Below are positions 39,482 through 47,324 of a stretch of 64,000 nucleotides of DNA, piece after piece. Location of the stretch: positions 2,070,501 to 2,134,500 of the forward strand of contig CANMTU010000001.1 of the NCBI GenBank assembly GCA_947501005.1, written 5' to 3'. Position numbers and translations under genes: made by a program. Within the stretch, counting starts at the first letter, position 1. Each line of letters opens with the position of its first letter. The DNA is from an uncultured Erythrobacter sp. (GTDB taxonomy: Bacteria > Pseudomonadota > Alphaproteobacteria > Sphingomonadales > Sphingomonadaceae). The notes under the pieces are model-generated. The model worked only from the letters and a program-made list of their open reading frames with translations, was not told the DNA's origin and did not search any database.

Positions 39482-41800
39482 TCACGGACTTGCAGGCGTT
39501 TTCAGTTCCAGACGCACCGGTATCCCCTTGCTCGCAGGGGTTTTCGACAGCTTGTCGTGATACCACAGCGGGACCAGCGGATTGAGTTCGGGGAAATAGC
39601 CCGCCAGCGTGCCCGGCGGCAGGTCGTAGGGCTTGACCTTCAGCCCGGTCACGGCGCGCCGGGCCAAGTCCGCGCCTTCCGGCGCCTCGGCCAGATCGGT
39701 GACGAGGGCGACTTCGTCGTCCTCATGCAGACCCCGCGTCTGCATGTCCTGCGGCCGCATCATCACGATCCTGCGACTGCCCGACAGGCCGCGAAGCCGG
39801 TCTTCATGGCCGTAGATCGTGGTGTTGAACTGGTCGTTCGACCGCAGGGTGACGAGATGGAACCGCCCCTCCGCATCGCCGATCCCGCAGGCGTTCAGCA
39901 CGCTGGGATCGGTGAACTCGGCCTTGCCGCTGTCGGTCTTCCATATCCGCTCGCGCGCAGAATTGCCGCGGAAGAAGCCACCCGGCGTGTTCATCCGGCC
40001 GTTCATGTCGTGAAACTGATCGGGATAGGTCGCGGCGATGCAATCGCGGATCTTCGAATAGTCGCGCGCCCACTCGTCCCAGGTCAGCTTGGGGTGGCTG
40101 CCCTGCAGTGTCGCTTGAGCAAGGCCGGCGACGATCGCGGTTTCGCTTTTCAGATGCGGTCCGGCGGGCGTGCGGTGGCCGCGGCTGCCATAGATGTGGC
40201 TGAAGCTGTCCTCGATGGTGACGAACTGGTTGCCGCTCTCCTGCCAGTCCTCTTCCGAGCGGACGAGGCAGGGCAGCACCCAGCTGGCCTTGCCGGGGCG
40301 GCAATGGGTGGAATTGAGCTTGGTCGCGACATGCACCGTCAGCGCCATGTCGCGCCACGCCTCGTGCACCCGCTCGTGATCGGGCACCGCGTTCGAAAGG
40401 TTGCCGCCAAGGCCGATATAACCCTTGTTCGATCCGTCGATCACCGCTTCGAGGAATTCGACCGTGTTGTGCCCATCCTCCTCCGGCGTTTCGAGGTCGA
40501 ACAGCGCGCGATACTTGTCGACCGGGGCGAGTTCGGTCTTCTCCGTGATTCCGACCGTGCGCTGGCCCTGCACGTTGGAATGGCCACGAATGGGCGAACA
40601 GCCGGCGCCCTGGCGCCCGATATTGCCGCCCAGCAGCAGCAGGTTGACCAGCAGGCCGATGCCCTGCGATCCGTGTACATGCTGCGTGATGCCCATGCCG
40701 TAAATGCCCATGACGTTGTCCGCCTCGGCATAATAGTCGCCCGCGACTTCCATCTCGGCACGCGACAGGCCGCTGGCCTGTTCGAGGTCCTTCCACCCGG
40801 TCGCCTCGATCTTGGCGATGAACGCATCGAAGCCGTGCGTGTGTTGTTCGATGAAGGCGGTGTCGAGCACGCGGGCCTTGCCCGACGCCTGCGCCTCCTT
40901 GTCGGCCTCGATCACGCGTTTGCACACGCCCATCAGCGCCGCGATGTCGCCGCCCGGACGCACCTGGCAATACATGTGATCGAGCTTGGTCGACTTGCCG
41001 ACCGTCATCTGGATCGGGCTTTGCGGATCGACGAATTCGCGCAGGCCCTTTTCCTTCAGCGGGTTGAACACGATGATCTTGCACCCGCGCTGCACCGCAT
41101 GCTGCAAGGTGCGCAGGATCCGGGGGGAATTGGTCCCGGGGTTCTGGCCGAGATAGAAGATGACGTCGACATGGTCGAAATCGTCCATCTGGCAGGTGCC
41201 GACGGATGAGCCGATGACCTTCTTCAAACCGACCGAGGTGGTCTCGTGGCACATGTTGGAACTGTCGGGCAGGTTGTTGTTGCCGTAGGCGCGGGCGAAC
41301 AGGGCGTAGAGATAGGACGGTTCCAGCGCCGCCTTGCCGCTGGCGTAGAAAGTCACCGCCTTGGGGTCGAGCTTGCGCAGTTCCCCCCCGATCTCGTCGA
41401 ACGCGGTCTGCCAGTCGGTCCGTTCGTACTTGTCGGTCGCCGGATTGTACTTGAGCGGTTCGGTCAGCCGCCCTTCCTTCTCAAGCCGGTAATCGCCCCA
41501 GGTCAGCAGGTCCGACACGGTATGCTGCGCGAAAAATTCCGGCTCGCACCGCGCGGTCGTCAAATCCCACAGCGTCGCCTTGGCGCCGTTCTCGCAGAAT
41601 TCGAGCGCGTGCGGGTCTTCGGGCTTCGTCCACGCGCACGAGGTGCACATCATGCCGCCCGGCTTGTTCTGGTCCTTCAGCGTCAGCAGGGCATCGGGCG
41701 CCGCGCGGGCCGACATTTCCGATTGGGCAAGCCCCTTGAGCGATCCCCAGCCCCCCGCGGCCTGAGCGTATCGTTTGGGTTGCGGGAGATCGTCAGCCAT
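39482..41800 (-). CDS. FdhF/YdeP-type molybdopterin oxidoreductase
   Basis: A 772-residue enzyme of the formate dehydrogenase-like DMSO-reductase superfamily (YdeP branch). Early cysteines (MCTSCAW) replace the full four-Cys iron-sulfur motif. The presumed Mo ligand is Cys in SNMCHETTSVGL, at the position of the Cys or Sec of formate dehydrogenases. Further typical blocks are FYLGQNPGTNSPRIL, QRGCKIIVFNP, IYGMGITQHVHGSQGIGLLVNLLLLGGNIGRQGAGC, and a C-terminal bis-MGD binding domain (NDQFNTTIYGHEDRLRG). YdeP in enterobacteria is tied to acid resistance; its reaction is unclear. It lies in a block with mobA, fdhD, moeA and moaA. No electron-transfer subunit is next to it. Confidence 0.9.
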   Translation of the reverse strand: MADDLPQPKRYAQAAGGWGSLKGLAQSEMSARAAPDALLTLKDQNKPGGMMCTSCAWTKPEDPHALEFCENGAKATLWDLTTARCEPEFFAQHTVSDLLTWGDYRLEKEGRLTEPLKYNPATDKYERTDWQTAFDEIGGELRKLDPKAVTFYASGKAALEPSYLYALFARAYGNNNLPDSSNMCHETTSVGLKKVIGSSVGTCQMDDFDHVDVIFYLGQNPGTNSPRILRTLQHAVQRGCKIIVFNPLKEKGLREFVDPQSPIQMTVGKSTKLDHMYCQVRPGGDIAALMGVCKRVIEADKEAQASGKARVLDTAFIEQHTHGFDAFIAKIEATGWKDLEQASGLSRAEMEVAGDYYAEADNVMGIYGMGITQHVHGSQGIGLLVNLLLLGGNIGRQGAGCSPIRGHSNVQGQRTVGITEKTELAPVDKYRALFDLETPEEDGHNTVEFLEAVIDGSNKGYIGLGGNLSNAVPDHERVHEAWRDMALTVHVATKLNSTHCRPGKASWVLPCLVRSEEDWQESGNQFVTIEDSFSHIYGSRGHRTPAGPHLKSETAIVAGLAQATLQGSHPKLTWDEWARDYSKIRDCIAATYPDQFHDMNGRMNTPGGFFRGNSARERIWKTDSGKAEFTDPSVLNACGIGDAEGRFHLVTLRSNDQFNTTIYGHEDRLRGLSGSRRIVMMRPQDMQTRGLHEDDEVALVTDLAEAPEGADLARRAVTGLKVKPYDLPPGTLAGYFPELNPLVPLWYHDKLSKTPASKGIPVRLELKTPASP

Positions 41801-41843
41801 GCGCCTTACCTGCTGTTGGGTGGAAAACCGGATATGCGTTAGG

Positions 41844-42392
41844 TCAAAGGTTCGGGCCTTCGCCCGTTCCCCCGTTTCCGATCTCTTTGAGATCGTCGGG
41901 CGTGTTGATATTGCCGAGCTTGCGGTTGAGCGTCACGCGGCGCGCCCCGCAGGCATCGGCGAAGGCCTTGATCGAATGCGGGGTGTGGCTTGCCAGGATG
42001 GCGTCGATCATGGCGATGTCGCTCGTCCGCCACAGGCCGACGACCGGCTGCGCGGCGACGCAGGCCGGCGCCGGCACCAATTGCCCGACCAGATCGCGCG
42101 GCAAGGCGGGAATATCGACGGCTACGGTCAGGACATGGGGCAGGTTGAGATCACGCGCGAGGCGCAGGGCGCCGGCAATCCCGCCGAGCGGCCCCAACCC
42201 GGGACGCGGCCAATCGGCGACGACTTGTACCGGCGCGGCTCTTCGTCCCACCACGCATACGGCGCTGCATTGCTCGCGCAGGCTCGCCACCGCCCGGTCG
42301 AGCAGGGTTTCGTCTCCGATCTTGGCCAGCGCCTTGTCGCTGCCGAAGCGCGACGCCATGCCGCCCGCCAGAACCGCGCCCAGCACCCGCAT
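41844..42392 (-). CDS. mobA: Molybdenum cofactor guanylyltransferase MobA
   Basis: A 182-residue enzyme that adds GMP to molybdopterin to give the MGD cofactor used by DMSO-reductase-family enzymes. Diagnostic motifs are VLAGGMASRFGSDKALAKIGDETLLDRA near 7-34, GPLGGIAGAL, and VAVDIPALPRDLV. Its ATG overlaps the fdhD stop (TGATG), so the two are coupled. It supplies cofactor for the YdeP-type enzyme next to it and is distinct from the MocA-like domain of the fusion at 31-32.6 kb. Confidence 0.92.
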   Translation of the reverse strand: MRVLGAVLAGGMASRFGSDKALAKIGDETLLDRAVASLREQCSAVCVVGRRAAPVQVVADWPRPGLGPLGGIAGALRLARDLNLPHVLTVAVDIPALPRDLVGQLVPAPACVAAQPVVGLWRTSDIAMIDAILASHTPHSIKAFADACGARRVTLNRKLGNINTPDDLKEIGNGGTGEGPNL

Positions 42393-43192
42393 CAGCCAAG
42401 CCTCCCATGGGGATCGTGCATCACCAGTGCCGCATCGGAGCGGGCGAGCGATACGAGGGTCAGGTTCGCCGCTTTCGCCCGGTTAAGCGCCAGGTCGCTG
42501 GCGGCGGAAATCGTCACCAGGGCCGGGCAGCCGGCGCGAACCGTCTTCTCGACAAGTTCGTAGGAGCAGCGGGCCGACAGCAGGACGAAGCCGGATGCCG
42601 GATCGATGTCCGCACGCGCGAGATGGCCGGTCAGCTTGTCGAGCGCGTTGTGCCGCCCGATATCCTCGCGCGCGACGAGGATCGCTCCGCCCTCGTCGCA
42701 GAAGGCAGCCGCGTGCATCGCGCCGGTCGCCCGGCCCGCCGGCTGGTGATCGCGCAAGGCCGTCAGCGCCCGGTCGATGCCGGCAGGCGAAATGCGCGGC
42801 GCGGCGGCAAGCGGTTCGAGCGGGCGCAGCACCTCCCCGATGCTTTCGAGCCCGCATAAGCCGCAGCTCCCCTCGACCAGCCGCAGACGCAGCCGATTGC
42901 GCAGGGGCGCGGCATGGGGTTCCGACAGCGTGATCCGCACGACCGTTCCGCGATCGAGCGGTGCGATGTCGATCGACAGAACGTCATCCGCCGTCTCCAC
43001 CAGCCCTTCCGCAAGGGTGAAGCCGACGGCGTAGTCCGCAAGGTCGCGGGGGGTCGCCATCATCACCGCATAGGCGAGCCCGTTATATTCGAGTGCCACC
43101 GGCGCTTCCTGCGCCAAGGCACGTTCGCCCGGCGCGGCGGACCCGGTGGCGAAATCGAGGCGCGACACATGCGTGGTGGCGAGTTCGATCAT
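42392..43192 (-). CDS. fdhD: Formate dehydrogenase accessory sulfurtransferase FdhD
   Basis: A 266-residue FdhD. It moves sulfur to the Mo-bisMGD cofactor so that formate dehydrogenase-type enzymes become active. The redox-active pair is Cys110 and Cys113 (GSCGLCG). Other family blocks are APVALEYNG, YAVGFTLAEGLV, and AREDIGRHNALDKL. I choose the ATG at 43192 (MIELATTHV), with AGGG about 10 nt upstream. An ATG at 43240 has a stronger AAGGAG, but it would leave only 2 bp to the divergent moeA start and adds a non-family stretch. It overlaps mobA. Confidence 0.9.
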   Translation of the reverse strand: MIELATTHVSRLDFATGSAAPGERALAQEAPVALEYNGLAYAVMMATPRDLADYAVGFTLAEGLVETADDVLSIDIAPLDRGTVVRITLSEPHAAPLRNRLRLRLVEGSCGLCGLESIGEVLRPLEPLAAAPRISPAGIDRALTALRDHQPAGRATGAMHAAAFCDEGGAILVAREDIGRHNALDKLTGHLARADIDPASGFVLLSARCSYELVEKTVRAGCPALVTISAASDLALNRAKAANLTLVSLARSDAALVMHDPHGRLG

Positions 43193-43242
43193 CGCGCCGC
43201 ACCCTACAGGGAGCGAAATGCAATCCAAGACATTTCGCATCC

Positions 43243-44424
43243 ATGCTCTCCTTCGACCAAGCCAGTGCCATCCTGCGCGACGCCGCGCGCCCGATCGAAA
43301 CGATCGAGGTTCCGGTGGCCGACGCCCACGGGCTCGTTCTTGCCGGCGACGTCACGGCGCGGATCGATTCTCCCCGCGCCGACGTATCGGCGATGGACGG
43401 CTATGCCGTGCGCGAGGCCGATCTGCCCGGCCCGTTCCGGCTGGCCGGCGTGTCCTCCGCCGGGTCGGTGGGCGGCGGCGAGATCGAGGCTGGCGAGGCG
43501 ATGCGCATCTTCACTGGGGCGCATCTTCCCCCCGGCGCCGACCGCGTGCTGGTGCAGGAAATCGTGACGCGCGAGGGAGACGCGGTGCGCCTCTCGGGCG
43601 AGTACGGCGCGAACCGGCATATCCGGCGGCGGGGGTCCGACTATGCGGCGGGCGACACCTTGCTCGCCAAGGGCACGCGCATCGATCACCGGTCGCTGGT
43701 CCTGCTTGCCGGGGCCGATCGGGCCACGGTCCCGGTGTGGCGCCGGCCGCGTGTCGCCGTACTCTCGACCGGCGACGAACTCGCCGCGCCGGGCAGCGCG
43801 GTCGAAACCCCGGGCAGCTTGCCCGAAAGCGTCAGCTTCGGCGTGGCGGCGCTGGCGCGGCAGTGGGGCGGCGCGGTGGTGCTGCGCCAAAGCGTCAAGG
43901 ACGATCCCGCCGCCATCGCCCGGATCGCGGGCGAAGCCTTGCAGGCGTGCGATGTTCTCGTGATGATCGGCGGCGCATCGGTGGGCGAGCGTGATTTCGC
44001 CCATTCCGCCCTCGCCGGGGGCGATTTCGAATTGCTGTTCGCCAAGGCGGCAATCCGGCCTGGCAAGCCGGTCTGGGCGGCGCGGAACACACGTGGCAGG
44101 TTCGTCGTCGGGCTGCCCGGCAATCCGACATCGGCAATGGTCACCGCCCGGCTGTTCCTCGCCCCGCTCCTGCGCGCGCTAGCCGGCGGTGCCTATGCGG
44201 ATGGCTTGCAGTGGCGGACGGTGCCGCTCGCGCGATCGCTTCCTGCCCCTGGCGAACGCGAACATTTCGCCCGTGCGCGACACGAGAACGGCCAAGCCCT
44301 TCCCCTCACCAACCAGCAATCGAGTTCGCAAAGCAGCCTAGCCCTGGCGGACCTGCTGATCCGGCAAGCGGGCGGATCGGATGGCATCGCGCAAGGCGAG
44401 GCGGTGCCGTGCCTCGACTTCTAG
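43243..44424 (+). CDS. moeA: Molybdopterin molybdotransferase MoeA
   Basis: A 393-residue enzyme that inserts molybdate into adenylylated molybdopterin. It begins LSFDQASAIL and carries DVSAMDGYAVRE, the catalytic segment, FTGAHLPPGADRVLVQE, GDELAAPG, and the MPT-binding loop VMIGGASVGERDFAHSAL. The C-terminal domain has GLPGNPTSAMVTA. There is no clear ribosome site before the ATG at 43243, and the leader between it and fdhD is only 50 bp, so a shared divergent promoter region is very compact. It is followed by moaA. Confidence 0.94.
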   Translation: MLSFDQASAILRDAARPIETIEVPVADAHGLVLAGDVTARIDSPRADVSAMDGYAVREADLPGPFRLAGVSSAGSVGGGEIEAGEAMRIFTGAHLPPGADRVLVQEIVTREGDAVRLSGEYGANRHIRRRGSDYAAGDTLLAKGTRIDHRSLVLLAGADRATVPVWRRPRVAVLSTGDELAAPGSAVETPGSLPESVSFGVAALARQWGGAVVLRQSVKDDPAAIARIAGEALQACDVLVMIGGASVGERDFAHSALAGGDFELLFAKAAIRPGKPVWAARNTRGRFVVGLPGNPTSAMVTARLFLAPLLRALAGGAYADGLQWRTVPLARSLPAPGEREHFARARHENGQALPLTNQQSSSQSSLALADLLIRQAGGSDGIAQGEAVPCLDF

Positions 44425-44470
44425 GCGGCTGTCATTGCGCTCGTCCCGGGGAACGCCTAGCTGTGAGGGC

Positions 44471-45475
44471 ATGCCGGTGAAATCGAAAGTCCAACCCCTC
44501 GTTGACGGGTTCGGTCGCAAGATCGACTATGTCCGGCTGTCGGTGACCGATCGGTGCAATCTGCGGTGCCGCTATTGCATGGCGGAGGACATGGTGTTTC
44601 TGCCCCGCCGCGATCTGCTGACCCTGGAAGAACTGGCCGACCTCTCGCGCCACCTTGTCCGGCGCGGGGTCCGCCGCATCCGCGTGACCGGGGGCGAGCC
44701 GCTGGTGCGGCGGGGCATCCTCGACCTGTTCCGCAATCTCGGCGCCCTGATCGGCCACGGGCTCGACGAGGTCACGCTGACCACGAACGGGACCGAGCTG
44801 CCCAAGCTGGCCGGCGATCTGGCGGCGGCCGGGGTGGCCCGCGTCAATGTCAGCCTCGATACGCTGGACGCGGCGCGATTCGCGCAGATCACCCGGCGCG
44901 GCGAGCTCGATACGGTCCTGCGCGGCATTGCCGCCGCCGCCGCCGCCGGGCTGAAGGTCAAGCTCAACATGGTCGCCATGAAGGGCGTCAACGACCACGA
45001 ATTCGCCGAGATGGCAGCGTGGTGCGCGGCGCGCGGGCACGACCTTTCGATCATCGAGACCATGCCGCTGGGCGAGGTGGAGGGGGAACGCAGCGATACC
45101 TACCTGCCCGTCGCCGCCGCCCGCGATGCGCTCGAGGCGCGCTTCGACCTCGTCCCCTCGACCCACCGCACCGGCGGCCCGTCGCGCTATTTCGAGCTTG
45201 GCCAGACCGGCAGCCGCGTCGGCTTCATCTCGCCGCTGAGCAACAATTTCTGCGCCGCGTGCAACCGCATCCGGATCGCGGCGACCGGCACGGTCTACGG
45301 CTGCCTCGGCCACGATCAGAAGGTCGAGCTGCGCGACGTCATGCGCGAAGGCGGCGAGGATGCGCTGAACGCGGCGCTGGACCGGCTGCTGGCGGGCAAA
45401 CCCGAACGCCACGAGTTCGACATCGCCCGCGCCGAGCCGGCCGTCGCCCGGCATATGAGCGTGACTGGCGGTTAA
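44471..45475 (+). CDS. moaA: GTP 3',8-cyclase MoaA
   Basis: A 334-residue radical-SAM enzyme that starts molybdopterin synthesis from GTP. The SAM cluster is Cys29-x3-Cys33-x2-Cys36 (CNLRCRYC). The C-terminal cluster is Cys261, Cys264 and Cys278 (CAACNRI ... GC). The conserved GG at the C-terminal end, needed for substrate binding in relatives, is present. GAGGGC sits right before the ATG at 44471. Its partner moaC and the sulfur carriers moaD and moaE are not in view. Confidence 0.95.
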   Translation: MPVKSKVQPLVDGFGRKIDYVRLSVTDRCNLRCRYCMAEDMVFLPRRDLLTLEELADLSRHLVRRGVRRIRVTGGEPLVRRGILDLFRNLGALIGHGLDEVTLTTNGTELPKLAGDLAAAGVARVNVSLDTLDAARFAQITRRGELDTVLRGIAAAAAAGLKVKLNMVAMKGVNDHEFAEMAAWCAARGHDLSIIETMPLGEVEGERSDTYLPVAAARDALEARFDLVPSTHRTGGPSRYFELGQTGSRVGFISPLSNNFCAACNRIRIAATGTVYGCLGHDQKVELRDVMREGGEDALNAALDRLLAGKPERHEFDIARAEPAVARHMSVTGG

Positions 45476-45484
45476 GAAGGTCGG

Positions 45485-45504
45485 GGCTTTTGGGTAAAGC
45501 CTTG
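45485..45504 (+). terminator. Weak terminator after moaA
   Basis: A 6-bp stem (GGCTTT/AAAGCC) with TGGGT loop, starting 10 bp after the moaA stop; only TT follows. It could be a weak terminator or chance. Confidence 0.35.
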
Positions 45505-45938
45505 CAATACCGGGTAGGATAAGCCCGAGCCAGGTCCAACGCTTGGCTCCTAACCCTCGGCTATCTGCGATTTTTCGGTTTCCTACTCGGCAAAAATATT
45601 CTCGAACGACGCTCCCGAGACGAGAACAAAACGAGAATTAAATTGCCTATCATCGCTGTGTGTCAGGCCTCGGAATGGCCGGTTATACCGTTCGCGCTGC
45701 CAACACCGTCCGGATCGACCTGGCCAGGGCGGCTGGCCCCGCTCGATACGCGCCCTCCCCTATCTGCATAACAGCCCCCGGTAACGCGGATAGAGGCGAT
45801 CGGCTGCGCACGTTCTGATCGTGCGGCGACCCCTGCAGCCCGCCCTGCTCACAGCGGAGCGCCACGCCACCAAAATCGTCCAAACCGCAAGGCGCCGACG
45901 AGGCACCAGATCAAAACGACCTGCGAGAGAAATCGAGG
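45505..45938. other. Gene-poor, partly AT-rich stretch before the lysis cassette
   Basis: About 430 bp without a gene I can support. Positions 45580-45655 are clearly richer in A and T than the surroundings and hold a LexA-like sequence and TATCAT at 45648-45653. A 47-codon frame opens at ATG 45675 and ends at TGA 45816-45818 (MAGYTVRAANT...), but it has no good ribosome site or known match. It may hold the promoter and a leader for the endolysin gene, or a remnant of an excised element. Confidence 0.5.
45624..45638. promoter_or_regulatory. LexA (SOS) box-like sequence
   Basis: GAAC-N7-GAAT with spacer AAAACGA. The alphaproteobacterial LexA operator is the direct repeat GTTC-N7-GTTC (GAAC-N7-GAAC on the other strand), so seven of eight key bases match. 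It overlaps the -35/spacer region if TATCAT at 45648-45653 is the -10. It lies 300 bp before the endolysin start. A 7-of-8 match occurs many times by chance in 64 kb, so this is only a hint. Confidence 0.3.
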
Positions 45939-46565
45939 ATGAAGCACGAAACCGAATTGCGCGCGTTGCTGGAACGGGCCCTGGCGCTGGTCGAACCGGC
46001 TCAGGCCCAGACCGCCAGCCCCCTCACGATCCGCGTCTGTCAGGAGCTGATCGAACACGAAGGGATCGTTCTGGAAGCCTATCGCGACAGCGCCTGCGTA
46101 TGGACCTGGGGGATCGGCGTCACGGACCGCTCCGGCCACCTCGTCGGGCGTTACAAGGATGCGCCGTCGACCATCGAGCGGGTGTTCGAGATCTTCGTCT
46201 GGCTGCTCGAGAATGTCTATGTGCCGCCGGTCCTGCGCGAGTTCGAAGGCTACCAGCTGACCGAGGCGCAATTCGCCGCGGCGCTCTCGTTCAACTACAA
46301 CACCGGCGCCATCGGCAGCGCATCATGGCCCAACCTGTGGAAGCTCGGGAAGATCGACGAGGCGCGGGCCAGCTTCCTCTCCTGGCGCAAACCCGTATCG
46401 ATCATCCCGCGGCGCGAGAAGGAAGTCGCCCTGTTCTTCGAGGGCACGTGGTCGCAGGACGATCTCGCCAGCGTCATCCCGGTGCGCAAGCCATCCTACC
46501 GGCCGAACTTCGCCGAGGCGGTGCAGATCGACATCGCCGAACATTTGCGCAGGGCCATGGCATGA
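45939..46565 (+). CDS. Phage-type GH24 lysozyme (endolysin)
   Basis: A 208-residue muramidase of the T4-lysozyme/P22 class. The catalytic triad is spaced exactly as in GH24: Glu41 (EHEG), Asp50 (YRDS) and Thr56 (VWTWGIG), that is E-x8-D-x5-T. YRDSACVWTWGIGVTD corresponds to the active-site hairpin of phage endolysins, and LSFNYNTGAIGSASWPNLW is the usual downstream block. The N-terminus is not a Sec signal, so it should need a holin for release. Its stop overlaps the start of the holin-like gene (ATGA). It is the first gene of the lysis cassette. A domesticated role, for example in gene transfer agent release, is also possible. Confidence 0.88.
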   Translation: MKHETELRALLERALALVEPAQAQTASPLTIRVCQELIEHEGIVLEAYRDSACVWTWGIGVTDRSGHLVGRYKDAPSTIERVFEIFVWLLENVYVPPVLREFEGYQLTEAQFAAALSFNYNTGAIGSASWPNLWKLGKIDEARASFLSWRKPVSIIPRREKEVALFFEGTWSQDDLASVIPVRKPSYRPNFAEAVQIDIAEHLRRAMA

Positions 46566-46825
46566 CCCGCGCGAAGACCCGCTTCGTCCTCGCCGTCATC
46601 GCCATCGTGCTTGGCGGCCTGATCGTCTCGGCCCTGATCTTCTGGCCGATCCCCGAAGGCAATCGCGAACCGCTGATGCTCGCCCTGGGTCTCGTCCTAG
46701 CCTGGGGCGGGACGGCCTACAGCTTCTTCTTCGGCACCTCCGAAAGCAGCGCGCAGAAAACCGAAATGCTCGCCCATCGCCCGACCGGCGAGCGGGATGA
46801 CCCGGTCTTCGTAGAGAACGAATGA
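46562..46825 (+). CDS. Holin-like two-helix membrane protein
   Basis: An 87-residue protein with a basic start (MTRAKTR), two hydrophobic helices (about 8-28 and 37-56) joined by a short turn with WPIPEGN, and a charged, acidic tail. Size, topology and place directly after an endolysin gene match class II holins, which open the inner membrane for the endolysin. No sequence family was recognised, so the call depends on context. It overlaps the genes on both sides by four bases, indicating tight coupling. Confidence 0.6.
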   Translation: MTRAKTRFVLAVIAIVLGGLIVSALIFWPIPEGNREPLMLALGLVLAWGGTAYSFFFGTSESSAQKTEMLAHRPTGERDDPVFVENE

Positions 46826-47166
46826 TGCGCCGGAGGTTTGCCGCAATCGCGAACTGCGTCGCCAGCCTCGCGCCGAAGGGCTGGCTCGTCATCGGCGCGC
46901 TTGCCCTGCTGATCGCGGGCGTGGCCGCCGTCGTCCGCATTGCCAATAACCGCGACGAACGCCTGATCGAAACCGCCGAGCAGGCCGGCGCGTCGAAGGC
47001 CACTGTGGACGGCCACAACCGAACCCTCGACCAACTTGGAGACGCGAACCATGCCGAACGTGAACTGGAAGCCGATGGCGAGCGCTCTGCTGCTCGCCAT
47101 GCTGAGTGCTTGCGCGACAGTCGGCGCAAACCGGCCTGCGAACGCTACCGACCGCTCACGCAGTAG
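46822..47166 (+). CDS. Inner-membrane spanin (Rz-like)
   Basis: A 114-residue protein with one membrane helix near the N-terminus (about 20-40, WLVIGALALLIAGVAAVV) and a polar, charge-rich, helix-prone periplasmic part (about 42-100) that could form a coiled coil, ending with two Cys (95 and 104) and a basic stretch. This is the usual i-spanin plan. The o-spanin gene starts inside it in another frame at 47051. The start ATG 46822 overlaps the holin stop; an ATG at 46825 is equally possible. With its partner it should fuse inner and outer membranes at the end of lysis. Confidence 0.7.
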   Translation: MMRRRFAAIANCVASLAPKGWLVIGALALLIAGVAAVVRIANNRDERLIETAEQAGASKATVDGHNRTLDQLGDANHAERELEADGERSAARHAECLRDSRRKPACERYRPLTQ

Positions 47167-47317
47167 CTGGTGCCAGGGGGATGGGCCCCTGTCCTACGCC
47201 AATGCCGACGGGTCGGACTGGCCCGACCCCGCCAACACGCTCGACAGCGATGCGACCGTGACCGAAATCCAGGCGCATAACGCCCGCTACCGCGCCGCCT
47301 GTGCCGGGAAGGAATAA
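47051..47317 (+). CDS. Outer-membrane spanin lipoprotein (Rz1-like)
   Basis: An 88-residue lipoprotein in the +1 frame relative to the Rz-like gene, overlapping it by 116 bp. This nested arrangement is the hallmark of Rz/Rz1 pairs. The signal peptide ends in LLAMLSAC, a lipobox with the lipidated Cys. The mature part has WCQGDGPLSY and a C-terminal EIQAHNARYRAACAG; a similar QxxAHN..xxxxC pattern is familiar from Rz1 proteins of alphaproteobacterial phages. GGAGACG lies 8 nt before the ATG at 47051. It closes the four-gene lysis set: endolysin, holin, i-spanin, o-spanin. Confidence 0.72.
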   Translation: MPNVNWKPMASALLLAMLSACATVGANRPANATDRSRSSWCQGDGPLSYANADGSDWPDPANTLDSDATVTEIQAHNARYRAACAGKE

Positions 47318-47324
47318 GAAGCGA

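Noticed and set aside
43193-43240. Upstream ATG of fdhD at 43240 with strong AAGGAG
   Set aside because: The AAGGAG is the complement of the moeA start codons (LSF), and the extra residues are not family-like; it would leave 2 bp between divergent genes.
45675-45818. 47-codon plus-strand frame upstream of the endolysin
   Set aside because: No ribosome site, no recognisable feature; kept only as a note in the gap entry.
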